Shown piece by piece: positions 7,816 to 16,510 of a DNA stretch of 64,000 bases. A program made the translations under genes and the position numbers. Within the stretch, counting starts at the first letter, position 1. Every line of letters starts with the position of its first letter. The notes under the pieces were generated by a model. The model worked only from the letters and a program-made list of their open reading frames with translations. It was not told the DNA's origin and searched no databases. Source of the stretch: Candidatus Thorarchaeota archaeon MP8T_1 (GTDB lineage Archaea; Asgardarchaeota; Thorarchaeia; Thorarchaeales; Thorarchaeaceae); the NCBI GenBank assembly GCA_002825465.1, contig PJER01000012.1:5034-69033 (forward strand). The letters are read 5' to 3'.

Positions 7816-8502
7816 TCATTTCACAGTTTCATACAGGAATGCATTTCCCTGCTTTCCAACCATTTTTAGTATCTTCATCTTCTTCATGCAATATGTCATT
7901 TTTTGAGCAAGCTTCTGTGAAATCATAATCTCCTCAGACAGAGACCTAGTCGTAAATGGTTCTGTGATGGTCTTTGGAATCAAGGATAACATATCTTCAG
8001 GTTTTTGAAAGAGTTGCCTGTCAATGATTTCGACAAGATGGTGATCATAGATACTCCATCCCCTTCTTCTCCAACTTCCATTTCCATCTTTGATTCGAAT
8101 TTCTTCCTCTCGGGTAAGTATTACCTCGAGCTCGAAATTGGTATTAATGAGAAATGTTGGTAAACGAACCATTTCTTCGAAGATATTCGCTATAGTGCCT
8201 CTCTTTGGCGACTTTCTCTTTCCAATGACTCTGCCTTTACTATCCTGATGAATGATGATTTTTTCTTCTGCAATCGGATGAACTAGTCTAACTCTGTGTT
8301 TCTTCATGAGTTTGGCAAGTTTCTTTTTTATTGCAGAGAAATTTCTGGTTTGAATTTCTATCAATAGGTCGTTTTGAACTATATCAATAATGAATCCATC
8401 TACTTCTACTTCTGATTGCGTAGCTGGACTATCATACAATTCCTTGAGTGATGCATGGAGTGATCGCTCTTGTAGAGTTCCGATGCCTCCTTCCTTATTC
8501 AT
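7816..8502 (-). CDS. PD-(D/E)xK nuclease-like protein (DUF8091-like)
   Basis: A 228-residue protein. Its first ~110 residues carry a restriction-endonuclease-fold signature: IGTLQERSLHASLK, then VDGFIIDIV with Asp40, then LIEIQTRNF (Glu49-Ile-Gln51), then a conserved RLVHPI and RKSPKRG. That arrangement (D...ExQ) is the active-site layout of PD-(D/E)xK enzymes with Gln in place of Lys, and I recall the same block in a widespread uncharacterised bacterial/archaeal family. The C-terminal half looks like a winged helix (SEEIMISQKLAQKMTYCMKKMKIL). No methyltransferase is nearby, so it is not an evident restriction system. Family assignment is from memory. Confidence 0.65.
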   Translation of the reverse strand: MNKEGGIGTLQERSLHASLKELYDSPATQSEVEVDGFIIDIVQNDLLIEIQTRNFSAIKKKLAKLMKKHRVRLVHPIAEEKIIIHQDSKGRVIGKRKSPKRGTIANIFEEMVRLPTFLINTNFELEVILTREEEIRIKDGNGSWRRRGWSIYDHHLVEIIDRQLFQKPEDMLSLIPKTITEPFTTRSLSEEIMISQKLAQKMTYCMKKMKILKMVGKQGNAFLYETVK

Positions 8503-8564
8503 AATTTGACTCTCTCATGTCTACTTATTGACTGTTCTATTACCCACCTAATACTTGTAGAATG

Positions 8565-9026
8565 TTAGATATGTTTGGTCCAAATCACACCGTCATCTTG
8601 AGGGTAGAGATTTGGAAGTCTTGCTTCTTCTCGAAATCCCAAACTATTGTAGAATTTTCTTGCAACTTCATTAGTTCCTTCCATGAAGAGAATAATGACT
8701 CTGAGTGTATAGCCTTTATCAGAATAGAATTTTGAGGCTTCTTCAATAAAATGATTGACTAATCTTCTAGCAATTCCTTTACGTTGGTAATTTTCTTTAA
8801 CGCCAAGACCGATAATTTCAACAACTCCATCGTCATACCCGCCTCGTGTATCCCAGGTCAAGGTTGCACAAAGTTGATCGTCTTGAAGAGCCAAATTTGT
8901 CTTAAAGTGGTTTATCAAGTCATCAGCAAATATCTGAGCTCTTTCTGGATGGGGTTCTACTTCTTCCAGATACATATCTCTTAGGAGATTGATGTCCTTA
9001 TCTGTGGCTGTTTTTATTTTAAACAT
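8565..9026 (-). CDS. GNAT family N-acetyltransferase
   Basis: A 153-residue GNAT-fold acetyltransferase. The acetyl-CoA binding motif A is clear: IIGLGVKENYQRKGIARRLV, with the Q/RxxGxA loop. It is followed by the motif-B region with NEVARKFYNSLGF typical of the C-terminal half. The family moves acetyl from acetyl-CoA to an amine; the substrate cannot be read from sequence. It stands alone between the nuclease-like gene and the Fe-S block on the same strand, 48 bases downstream of the NifU-like gene, so co-transcription with that block is possible. Confidence 0.82.
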   Translation of the reverse strand: MFKIKTATDKDINLLRDMYLEEVEPHPERAQIFADDLINHFKTNLALQDDQLCATLTWDTRGGYDDGVVEIIGLGVKENYQRKGIARRLVNHFIEEASKFYSDKGYTLRVIILFMEGTNEVARKFYNSLGFREEARLPNLYPQDDGVIWTKHI

Positions 9027-9074
9027 GGCATCTTGTTAGAGGAACTCAATTCGTTTTGTATTTGACGCTTCAGT

Positions 9075-9854
9075 CTACTCGATAATAACGACTGCATCAA
9101 CGAAGAGTTCATAGTCTTCATCCTCATCAAGATTCTTGATTAACACTTTTTCAACCTCGTATTCTCCTCGAACTTCAAGAAGCCTTGATTGGTATAGGAC
9201 CTTAACATTCGATCTTGCCAGTTTCTCTGCAAGATCAGGATTAAGTACAAGAGTCTCATCTGGAGTCAGAAGTATTACCCGATCTGTAACCTCTGTGAGA
9301 TCCATAGCTATGTTCACTGATTCATCGCCAGAATATAGAACGAGGGTTCTAAGGTCTTTAAAGTCATCCACATCATCTACACTTTCATAGACCCCCTTAT
9401 CCAGGAATTCATCCTTTCCTACAAGGCATTCTACCTCTTCTTTCACACTCTCAGACTCTTCATCTACCTCTTCGCCTCTGGCTTTCCGATAGCTTTTGAT
9501 AGCCTCGTGCAAAGCGTCTGCTGCAAGGTTTGAACAGTGCATCTTGATTGGTGGAAGTCCATCTAATTCATCCGCAACATCTTGACGAGTGAGTTCCATT
9601 GCCTCATCGAGAGTCATCCCTTTGACCATCTCTGTCGTCATGCTTGTTGTCGCAATCGCTGAACCACAACCAAAAGTTCGGAATTTTGCATCTGTGATCT
9701 TATCTCCATCTATTTTGATGAAGACTTCCATAATATCACCACAAGTAGGATTGCCAACTTTGCCAACAGCAACGTCATCTCCCTCGAGTGTTCCGACATT
9801 TCGTGGGTTGCGAAAGTGGTCCAGGACTTTTTCACTATATTTTGTAGATTTCAT
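9075..9854 (-). CDS. IscU/NifU scaffold fused to a thioredoxin-reductase-like domain
   Basis: A 259-residue Fe-S scaffold with an unusual tail. Residues 1-127 are a full IscU domain with the three cluster cysteines and the stabilising Asp: NPTC38GD40, FGC63GSAIA and HC107S. An acidic linker (~128-160) leads into a ~95-residue domain that resembles the NAD(P)H-binding half of thioredoxin reductase: VLYSGDESVNIAMDL (a degraded glycine motif), VILLTPDETL, then VKVLYQSRLLEVRGEYEVE and ELFVDAVVIIE. The FAD-binding parts and the CxxC of a real reductase are absent. It lies 4 bases after the IscS gene, so the two are co-expressed. The IscU part should build or pass Fe-S clusters; the tail's role is unknown. 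Confidence 0.88.
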   Translation of the reverse strand: MKSTKYSEKVLDHFRNPRNVGTLEGDDVAVGKVGNPTCGDIMEVFIKIDGDKITDAKFRTFGCGSAIATTSMTTEMVKGMTLDEAMELTRQDVADELDGLPPIKMHCSNLAADALHEAIKSYRKARGEEVDEESESVKEEVECLVGKDEFLDKGVYESVDDVDDFKDLRTLVLYSGDESVNIAMDLTEVTDRVILLTPDETLVLNPDLAEKLARSNVKVLYQSRLLEVRGEYEVEKVLIKNLDEDEDYELFVDAVVIIE

Positions 9855-9858
9855 TTTT

Positions 9859-11028
9859 CTACACCTCTTTTGATTTGTAAATTGGTGATAGGTGTCTTAA
9901 TCTTGTAACGATATCAGGCACTATCTCAAGAACTCTATCAATGTCTTGATCTGTATTGAATCTCCCAGTTGTTATCTGCAATGAACCATGTGCCTCTTCA
10001 TGAGTTAATCCAGTTGCTATAAGCGTGTGTGATGGTTCCAGCGTCTTTGAGGTACATGCAGATCCTGTTGAAATGGCTACACCCTTATCCTTGAATGAGA
10101 GCAAGATTGATTCTCCTTCAATTCCATCAAATCTAACATGGGTATTACTGGCAAGTCGCTCAGTTGGATGTCCGTTTAGGTAGCTATCAGGTACTTCTTC
10201 TAGAATCTGTTTGATCATTCTTTCTCGATATTCTGTGAATCGCTTGACTTCTCCAGGCATCTCTTTTTCCATAATCTCTACTGCAATTTTCATCCCTACA
10301 ATTCCAGGAATATCCTCACTACCAGACCTGAGACCTCTCTCTTGTCCTCCGCCTATCATGATCGGATTGATTCTGTATCCCTTCTTCATATATAAGACTC
10401 CGACACCTTTTGGTCCATAGAGATCGTTCGATGAGAGCGCCATGAGATGAATTCCATCACGCTTTACATCAATAGGTACAAGACCTTCAGCAGCAACCGC
10501 ATCCGAATGGAAGGCAATGCCTTTCTCTTCTGCTATTTTTCCAATCTCTCGAATTGGTTGTATTGTCCCTATCTCGTTACTAGCATATCCAACAGAAATG
10601 AGAATTGTCTTGTCCGTGATTCTGCGTTCTAGTTTACTAAGGTCTACACGACCATACAAGTCAACTGGTACTTTGGATATCTCAAAGCCTGATCGCTCAA
10701 GATACTTGGCAATATTGTGAATAGAGATATGTTCAACTTCAGACATGATGATGTGGTTACCTTTTTGCTGATTCTTCATCGCATAACCTATGATTCCCAT
10801 GTTGATTGCTTCAGTTGCACCTGAAGTGAATATTATTTCATCATCATCAGCATTGATGAATTTAGCAATTGTCTTTCTACTCTCTTCAAGTGAATCTGTG
10901 GCGATATCTCCAGTTGTATGAAGTGCTGACGGATTTCCATACTTCTCCGTGAAGTATGGTAGCATCCCTTTAATTACTCTAGAATCTACTGGTTTTGCAC
11001 TTTGGTTGTCAAGGTATATTTCTTTCAT
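9859..11028 (-). CDS. IscS/NifS-like protein lacking the PLP lysine
   Basis: A 389-residue class-V aminotransferase-fold protein of the cysteine desulfurase family. It has the N-terminal YLDNQSA, the SGATEAIN phosphate loop, HSDAVAAEG, the GGGQERGLRSGS block and the mobile-loop cysteine Cys325 in TGSACTSK. The normally invariant Schiff-base pair His-Lys before LYGPKG is replaced by Asn201-Asp202 (SSNDLYGPKG), and the DNA reads cleanly there. The same Lys-to-Asp change is known in Archaeoglobus fulgidus IscS, which does not hold PLP in the usual way. It may therefore act as a cysteine-bearing scaffold partner of NifU rather than a desulfurase. It is followed at 4 bases by the NifU-like gene and preceded by TusA. 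Confidence 0.9.
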   Translation of the reverse strand: MKEIYLDNQSAKPVDSRVIKGMLPYFTEKYGNPSALHTTGDIATDSLEESRKTIAKFINADDDEIIFTSGATEAINMGIIGYAMKNQQKGNHIIMSEVEHISIHNIAKYLERSGFEISKVPVDLYGRVDLSKLERRITDKTILISVGYASNEIGTIQPIREIGKIAEEKGIAFHSDAVAAEGLVPIDVKRDGIHLMALSSNDLYGPKGVGVLYMKKGYRINPIMIGGGQERGLRSGSEDIPGIVGMKIAVEIMEKEMPGEVKRFTEYRERMIKQILEEVPDSYLNGHPTERLASNTHVRFDGIEGESILLSFKDKGVAISTGSACTSKTLEPSHTLIATGLTHEEAHGSLQITTGRFNTDQDIDRVLEIVPDIVTRLRHLSPIYKSKEV

Positions 11029-11066
11029 CTTAATGGACCTCTACCACTTATCGTAATAATTCATCT

Positions 11067-11312
11067 TCAGTCTTCTTTTCTTCTGAGTAGTATTCTTTTT
11101 GATCCATCAGGTAGCATTTTAGCACTAATGAAAGTATGACCTGTCCTCTTAGCGAATCTTTTGATATCTTCCTCTGCTCCAGGATCGTCTGCAAGGACTT
11201 CGAGTACTTCTCCAGGTTTAATACTTTCAATTGCCTGTTTCGTTTGAAATAGTGGTTGAGGACAATATAGCCCCACACAATCCAAACTTTCGGCTGGTTC
11301 TTGATCACTCAT
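11067..11312 (-). CDS. TusA/SirA-like sulfur carrier
   Basis: A ~81-residue protein of the TusA/SirA/YedF family. The N-terminal strand and helix carry the signature SLDCVGLYCPQPLFQTKQAI, with the active Cys18 immediately before Pro. The rest (GEVLEVLADDPGAEEDIKRFAKRTGH) is the family's second beta-alpha unit. These proteins carry persulfide sulfur between enzymes. An extra Cys12 is present. I start at the ATG at 11312; a GTG at 11318 is also possible, with GGAG upstream. It sits 38 bases upstream of the IscS-like gene on the same strand, which suggests it is the sulfur carrier of this Fe-S block. Confidence 0.88.
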   Translation of the reverse strand: MSDQEPAESLDCVGLYCPQPLFQTKQAIESIKPGEVLEVLADDPGAEEDIKRFAKRTGHTFISAKMLPDGSKRILLRRKED

Positions 11313-11435
11313 GAACACTCATCTCCAATAAACTATTGTTAATTTTGTCTTATAACTTTATTCATACATTGACTAATACGTATGACCTTTTGGTTTAATT
11401 TTTATTGAGGTTCAACATGTGAAAGTCAAATCACA

Positions 11436-12566
11436 ATGAAGTTGTTGATAATGGCAGTCAAGAAGAGTCGAGCCGCAGTGGTTCCTAAACCCAGTGCAAG
11501 TTTAGAAATTGCAGAATACGAAATCCCTGATTTAGCACCAGGTGCCGCATTATTAAAAGTTGCAAACGCAGGAGTCTGTGGTACTGATGTTCATCTGTGG
11601 CATGGACGACTTGCAGGAGTACCATACCCTCTTATCCCAGGTCATGAGGTTGTTGGGACAATTGAAGCAATCGGACCTCGAACAGTTAAAGACCTAGATG
11701 GAAATGAAGTGAAAGTTGGAGATCGTGTTACATTCCATGATGTCTACAATACTTGTTACAAATGTTGGAACTGCTTAATCGCAAAAGCTCCAACAAAATG
11801 CACGAATCGAACAGTGTATGGAATAACAATGGATTCTACCAAGCACCCTCATCTAATAGGTGGTTATAGTGAATACCTGTATCTCTCTCCTGGTACTCAT
11901 ATCATTAAGATACCTGATCATGTAAGTTTCGATGGTGCAAGTGCAGTAGGTTGTGCCATGCCAACTGCAGTCCATACTGTATTACGTAGTTCTCTGACAT
12001 GGGGAATGAATGTTGCAGTTCAGGGTTCTGGACCTGTTGGACTGATGATTGCTGTTCTTGCTCTGATTGGTGGTGCATCGACAGTTACGATGATTGACCA
12101 AGCGCAAAATAGACTTGATATTGCAAAGAAATTTGGAGTAACCCATACTCTCAATCTTGGAGAAACAACATTAGAGGAACGTAAACAAGCCCTTATCGAT
12201 ATTGCTGGAGGTCATGGACCAGACATAATCTATGAGGCTACAGGGAATGCACGGGCAATTCCTGAAGGTATTGAGTTAGTACGTGAAGGAGGTACCTATA
12301 CTATCTGTGGTCAATACACGGATAGTGGTACAGTTGAAATTAATCCTCACTTGATGAATAAGAAACACCTTGATATCAAGACGGTATGGGGATCTGAGAC
12401 CCTACATGTATATCGTGGTGTCAAGACCATCGCAGACAATTACGATAGATTCCCATTTGATTCACTCGTCACACACAAGTTTAGTCTTGATAATGCCCAA
12501 AAAGCACTAGAAACCCAAGAGAGCTTTGCTTCATTGAAAGCAGTAATTCAGCCACATGGCGAATAG
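11436..12566 (+). CDS. Zinc-dependent medium-chain alcohol dehydrogenase
   Basis: A 376-residue MDR-family dehydrogenase. Catalytic zinc ligands are Cys48 (CGTDVHLWHG) and His70-Glu71 (PGHEVVG). The structural zinc loop has all four cysteines (Cys107, 110, 113, 122). The Rossmann fold shows VQGSGPVGLMIA and an acidic strand end (MIDQ), consistent with NAD(H). It belongs to the threonine/sorbitol-dehydrogenase branch, and similar proteins are often annotated as phosphonate or polyol dehydrogenases; the substrate is not determinable. An ATG at 11451 is an alternative start. The M24 peptidase gene follows after 14 bases, so they form a pair. Confidence 0.85.
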   Translation: MKLLIMAVKKSRAAVVPKPSASLEIAEYEIPDLAPGAALLKVANAGVCGTDVHLWHGRLAGVPYPLIPGHEVVGTIEAIGPRTVKDLDGNEVKVGDRVTFHDVYNTCYKCWNCLIAKAPTKCTNRTVYGITMDSTKHPHLIGGYSEYLYLSPGTHIIKIPDHVSFDGASAVGCAMPTAVHTVLRSSLTWGMNVAVQGSGPVGLMIAVLALIGGASTVTMIDQAQNRLDIAKKFGVTHTLNLGETTLEERKQALIDIAGGHGPDIIYEATGNARAIPEGIELVREGGTYTICGQYTDSGTVEINPHLMNKKHLDIKTVWGSETLHVYRGVKTIADNYDRFPFDSLVTHKFSLDNAQKALETQESFASLKAVIQPHGE

Positions 12567-12580
12567 TTGGAGGTTGTTCT

Positions 12581-13768
12581 ATGACTTATGAACTTCAGAA
12601 ATCTAAATGTGAGCAAGCTAGCGAACTTCTGAAAGAATTAGAGATTGATGCCTGGATGATTTGGGTTAGGGAAACATCTCAGATCTCCGATCCTGTTTTA
12701 GATTTGATTTCTGGAGGCGATGTCGTCTGGCAAACAGCATTTCTCTTTACTCGATCGGGAGAAAAAATTGCCATTGTCGGAAACTTCGACGCTGATGGAA
12801 TCAAGATGCAAGGATTGTTCAACCAAGTGATTCCATATACTGAAGGGATTAAGGATGAACTAATCAGTCAATTCGAAAGATATGACCCTTCAAAGATAGC
12901 TATCAATTATAGTATAAATGATGTTGCAGCTGATGGTCTGACATCTGGAATGCACATGATATTGAAGGACTATCTAAAAGGAACTCCTTTCAACAATCGT
13001 CTAATATCTGCTGAGAATCTAATTCAAAAACTTCGAGGACGAAAATCAGCTGAAGAGGTAGCTCGGGTTCGGAAAGCAATAACAATCACTGAGGACATTT
13101 TCAAAGAAGCAGAGAATTTCGTAAAGACCGGGATGACTGAAATTGAGATATACAATCTATTCCACCAGGAAATGGAGAAACGTGCTGTAACCAGTGCATG
13201 GAATGATGATCACAATCCTGCGGTTGATGCAGGCCCTACGAAACGGTTTGGTCATATAGGTCCTGTCGATAATAAGACAAAACATGGTCATCTCCTTCAT
13301 TTTGACTTTGGGGTTCGATACAAAGACTATTGTTCTGACATTCAAAGAATGTTCTTCTTTGGTAAAGAGAATGAAATTCCAGAGCAGATTCAGACTGCAT
13401 TCGATACAGTTCGAGATGCCATTGTTGCAGCATCAGAATTCATCAGACCTGGGGCTCTAGGTTACGAGGTTGATACAATTGCCCGTGATTCTGTAAAAGA
13501 TGCTGGATATGAAGAATATCAACATGCACTGGGACATCAAATTGGGAGACATGCCCATGATGGAGGAGCACTCCTTGGTCCTCGTTGGGAACGATACGGT
13601 GATACAGTGATTCAACCTGTCGAGGTTGGAAATATCTTTACACTTGAGCTCTATGTGACCACAGAGAATTATGGACAAGTGAGTTTGGAAGAAGATATTC
13701 TAATTACCAGAAACGGTTGTGAGTTCCTCTCTAACCCACAAAAGAAACTGATTTGCATTAAAAAATGA
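12581..13768 (+). CDS. M24 family metallopeptidase (Xaa-Pro aminopeptidase-like)
   Basis: A 395-residue protein with a creatinase-type N-terminal domain (~1-150) and a pita-bread catalytic domain. The five metal ligands of M24 enzymes are in place: Asp242 (HFDFGV), Asp253 (YCSDIQR), His319 (LGHQIGRH), Glu356 (FTLEL) and the Glu pair of SLEEDI (~370-371). It should cleave an N-terminal residue before proline or hydrolyse a related amide. GGAGG lies shortly upstream of the ATG, and the gene follows the alcohol dehydrogenase at 14 bases. It converges on the LarE-like gene with only 2 bases between stop codons. Confidence 0.85.
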   Translation: MTYELQKSKCEQASELLKELEIDAWMIWVRETSQISDPVLDLISGGDVVWQTAFLFTRSGEKIAIVGNFDADGIKMQGLFNQVIPYTEGIKDELISQFERYDPSKIAINYSINDVAADGLTSGMHMILKDYLKGTPFNNRLISAENLIQKLRGRKSAEEVARVRKAITITEDIFKEAENFVKTGMTEIEIYNLFHQEMEKRAVTSAWNDDHNPAVDAGPTKRFGHIGPVDNKTKHGHLLHFDFGVRYKDYCSDIQRMFFFGKENEIPEQIQTAFDTVRDAIVAASEFIRPGALGYEVDTIARDSVKDAGYEEYQHALGHQIGRHAHDGGALLGPRWERYGDTVIQPVEVGNIFTLELYVTTENYGQVSLEEDILITRNGCEFLSNPQKKLICIKK

Positions 13769-13770
13769 AG

Positions 13771-14583
13771 CTAGAGGTCGAGACCTTCATCCATAGCTCC
13801 AGTCCGATATCCTCTCATATCAAGAGTGACATAAGCAAAGCCAGCATCATGTGCTTTCTCATCTAGTAGTTTCCATTTTGATTTATCAAACATAAGATCT
13901 AGCTCTGATTCACCTATCTCAATTCGGACAAGGTCTCCATGGAATCTCGCACGTACACACTCTACTTGGAAAATCTCTTTGACTGCATTTTCAACTGATT
14001 CAACCATTTGCAGTCGTTGGTGATTAATCTCTGTACCGTATGGAAATCGTGTTGCTAGGCATGCTCCTGACGGTTTTTCTGCAACAGAAAGCCCTTTACT
14101 CCGTGCGTATTCACGAACTTCTTCTTTAGTCACATTTGTTTCTAAATAAGGTGAACTTACACCAGATTCTCTAAGTGCTCTTGCGCCGGGTCTATACCCT
14201 TCGGTTTCACTCGCAGTTGTTCCCTCAATAACCATGTCAAGATCAAGTTCCTTAGCAGTTTTCATCCAAATCTGTGATAGTATTTGTTTACATTTAAAGC
14301 ACCTATCCACAGGATTGTTTGCTAGGCTTTCATCCGAAAACCAGTCGACCTCTTTTACCATCAATTCTAATCCAAGTTCATTTGCAATTCTCCTTGCACC
14401 ATCTAGCTCGCTCTTTGGCACTGTAGTACTAGATATTGTTAACAAAGAGATCTCTGAAGATGCATCAGATGCCAGGCTTGCAAGCACTGTGCTATCTACT
14501 CCTCCGCTAAAGGCAACAAGGATTTTCTTTCCTCTGAGATTGCTTTTGATTGTATCAAACTTGGATTTTGTTGTATCTTTCAT
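13771..14583 (-). CDS. LarE-like ATP-dependent sulfur transferase
   Basis: A 270-residue N-type ATP pyrophosphatase of the LarE family (TIGR00268-like). The PP-loop SGGVDS is at 26-31. The LarE landmark PSGAC175LATRFPYGTEI is present; this cysteine matches the sulfur-donating Cys176 of Lactobacillus LarE, which loses its thiol in making the nickel-pincer cofactor. A CxxC (Cys95, Cys98) gives three cysteines in all. Some LarE proteins with three cysteines bind a 4Fe-4S cluster and recycle sulfide, but whether these particular cysteines do so is inference. No LarA, LarB or LarC is in the window, so the client is unknown. Confidence 0.85.
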   Translation of the reverse strand: MKDTTKSKFDTIKSNLRGKKILVAFSGGVDSTVLASLASDASSEISLLTISSTTVPKSELDGARRIANELGLELMVKEVDWFSDESLANNPVDRCFKCKQILSQIWMKTAKELDLDMVIEGTTASETEGYRPGARALRESGVSSPYLETNVTKEEVREYARSKGLSVAEKPSGACLATRFPYGTEINHQRLQMVESVENAVKEIFQVECVRARFHGDLVRIEIGESELDLMFDKSKWKLLDEKAHDAGFAYVTLDMRGYRTGAMDEGLDL

Positions 14584-14634
14584 GGTTCTTTGATATTGGA
14601 TATCCGACTCGTCTTAAGCTTTCAGAAGTGACTG

Positions 14635-16479
14635 TTAATCACTATTCATGTAAGGATCTTCGTCGACCTCAATATCAGCATAACCAACATCCTTGAGTAG
14701 GCGCTCAATTGATTCCGCACCTGTTACCCAAGTGACTCCCCAGGTATTATCTTCCTTTAATCGTAATTCAACGTCAGGGAGGTCTCCAAGTAGATTATGG
14801 TCCATCTCGATTGCATCCTGATATGCTCCAGCTAGTGCAATGAGGAAATGAGACCCAGGTATCTTCTCTAGAATGCCTACAGGAATCCCATCGCCCATCT
14901 CTCCACCTGGCATTGTAAGTGGTCTATCGTCCTTTGAGAACCATACTTTTTCTGTATCCTGTCTGTAGAAATGTGCAATCTCACCATCTGAATCACAAGT
15001 GATATCCACTAATCTCACTGTGGTTTCAGGATGAACATGTAAGTTCGAAATAGGTATGACTGGGAAGTGTTGTTGGACAAGTACATAATCTGCAACACTA
15101 TTGAAGACACTAAAATTGCCTACAGCAATATGCTCTGGATGCCAGAAATCTCTGATTTGATTTTCATTAATGAAGGATTGTAATCCTAGAGTTCTTAGTC
15201 TCTGTCTAGTTGTTCTTTCAAGGATTCCCACAATCATCTCATTTTCAAAGATGAAACGTAATCCAGCCAAGGTCATTCCACCGAACACTGCATGAAATTC
15301 GTTCCATATAGCGACTAGTTCATCGAGAGTTGTTGCGGTGTTTATCTTCTCACTATACTCCTTCTCTTTTGCTTGTGCAGTTTCAGATTCGTACTGGCCA
15401 CCCGGTGCAGGAAAGACCGACCTGACTTCCAGAGCTTCAACAATGATAAGTGCAGCAAGAGCGGTAATCCCCCGACCCGACTCAATCATAATATTCGGAG
15501 CAGGATGTTTATCATGTTCTTCTGCTAGATTCTCCATTACTCCTTGTACAAGATTTCTTGCATATTGGTACATCAAATCTGGTGGATGTTTGCCAGTATA
15601 ATCGATAGCCAATCCACCTCCAAAATCTATATTCTCTAATTTTTCGAGACCCATGTCCCTCAGTTCCGAATAGAGGCTTGTCAGAAATTGGCCAAACCTA
15701 GTGAAAGAATTAAGATCGGTGATTTGGGATCCTGCATGACCTAGAATGGTTGTGACTGATTCTGCAAATCCTGCTTGAGTGAGTAGATCTACAACATTAT
15801 ACAGGTCATGAATACTTAATCCGAATTTCGAGTCTCTTCCAGTAGAGTGTGACCAATGTCCTTCTACATTGAGGTATGGTTTGATTCTGAAGACCAATTC
15901 TGTCTTTGACGGGTAAAAGTGTTCTACAATCATTCTGGCTTCATGAAGTGATTCTATTGAAATTGCTATTCTGAATCCTTTTTCCACAGAATCTCGAATC
16001 AGTCGAAGATAATCCGGATCTTTTGCACCGTTACAGACAATGCGTCGATGTTTCTCATTTTTTATCACAGAGGTGATTAGAAGTAATTCCGCCTTTGTTC
16101 CAGCTTCTAATCCATAATCTGAATCTGAACGTATAACTGAGGTCACGAAATCGCTTCTTTGGTTTACTTTAACAGGATAGATTCCTATGAATTTTCCATC
16201 GTAACTTAATTCCTCGAATACACTCTCGAATGCAGTTCTCAGCTTCTTGATTTGATATGTAATCAGTTGTGGGATTCTTAGAGTAAAAGATGAGACAAAG
16301 CCTGGAGATTTACCATTTACTGATTTTATCTTCTGGACAATCTCTTTGATAGTGATTGTTTTATCCAACAGTTTGATGCAGAGCTCGCCATCATTGGTGA
16401 TATCTAGGAAATGTAAATCATTCCTTCCAACTCCAAATATGGTCCTTGCTTTGTCAACAGACCATGTCCCATCTGTCAT
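14635..16479 (-). CDS. speA: Biosynthetic-type arginine decarboxylase (SpeA-like)
   Basis: About 614 residues, close to bacterial SpeA (~630-660). This PLP enzyme with an alanine-racemase-like barrel would convert arginine to agmatine and CO2, the first step of one polyamine route. The PLP lysine is in GIYPVKVNQ (Lys104 from my start). NIDFGGGLAIDY binds the cofactor phosphate and the IMIESGRGI block is present. I start at the ATG at 16479, which has AGAGGA just upstream. A longer frame to 16569 would overlap the preceding gene by 59 bases. It is 31 bases downstream of the dCache-HAMP gene and could be the last gene of that operon. SpeA is mostly bacterial, so transfer is possible. Confidence 0.86.
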   Translation of the reverse strand: MTDGTWSVDKARTIFGVGRNDLHFLDITNDGELCIKLLDKTITIKEIVQKIKSVNGKSPGFVSSFTLRIPQLITYQIKKLRTAFESVFEELSYDGKFIGIYPVKVNQRSDFVTSVIRSDSDYGLEAGTKAELLLITSVIKNEKHRRIVCNGAKDPDYLRLIRDSVEKGFRIAISIESLHEARMIVEHFYPSKTELVFRIKPYLNVEGHWSHSTGRDSKFGLSIHDLYNVVDLLTQAGFAESVTTILGHAGSQITDLNSFTRFGQFLTSLYSELRDMGLEKLENIDFGGGLAIDYTGKHPPDLMYQYARNLVQGVMENLAEEHDKHPAPNIMIESGRGITALAALIIVEALEVRSVFPAPGGQYESETAQAKEKEYSEKINTATTLDELVAIWNEFHAVFGGMTLAGLRFIFENEMIVGILERTTRQRLRTLGLQSFINENQIRDFWHPEHIAVGNFSVFNSVADYVLVQQHFPVIPISNLHVHPETTVRLVDITCDSDGEIAHFYRQDTEKVWFSKDDRPLTMPGGEMGDGIPVGILEKIPGSHFLIALAGAYQDAIEMDHNLLGDLPDVELRLKEDNTWGVTWVTGAESIERLLKDVGYADIEVDEDPYMNSD

Positions 16480-16510
16480 TTTGATTCCTCTGATTGGTGG
16501 AGAGAGGAAC

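Noticed and set aside
11048..11308. 86-codon minus-strand frame next to the TusA gene
   Set aside because: Overlaps the TusA-like gene in another frame; TusA has a clear family signature and this does not.
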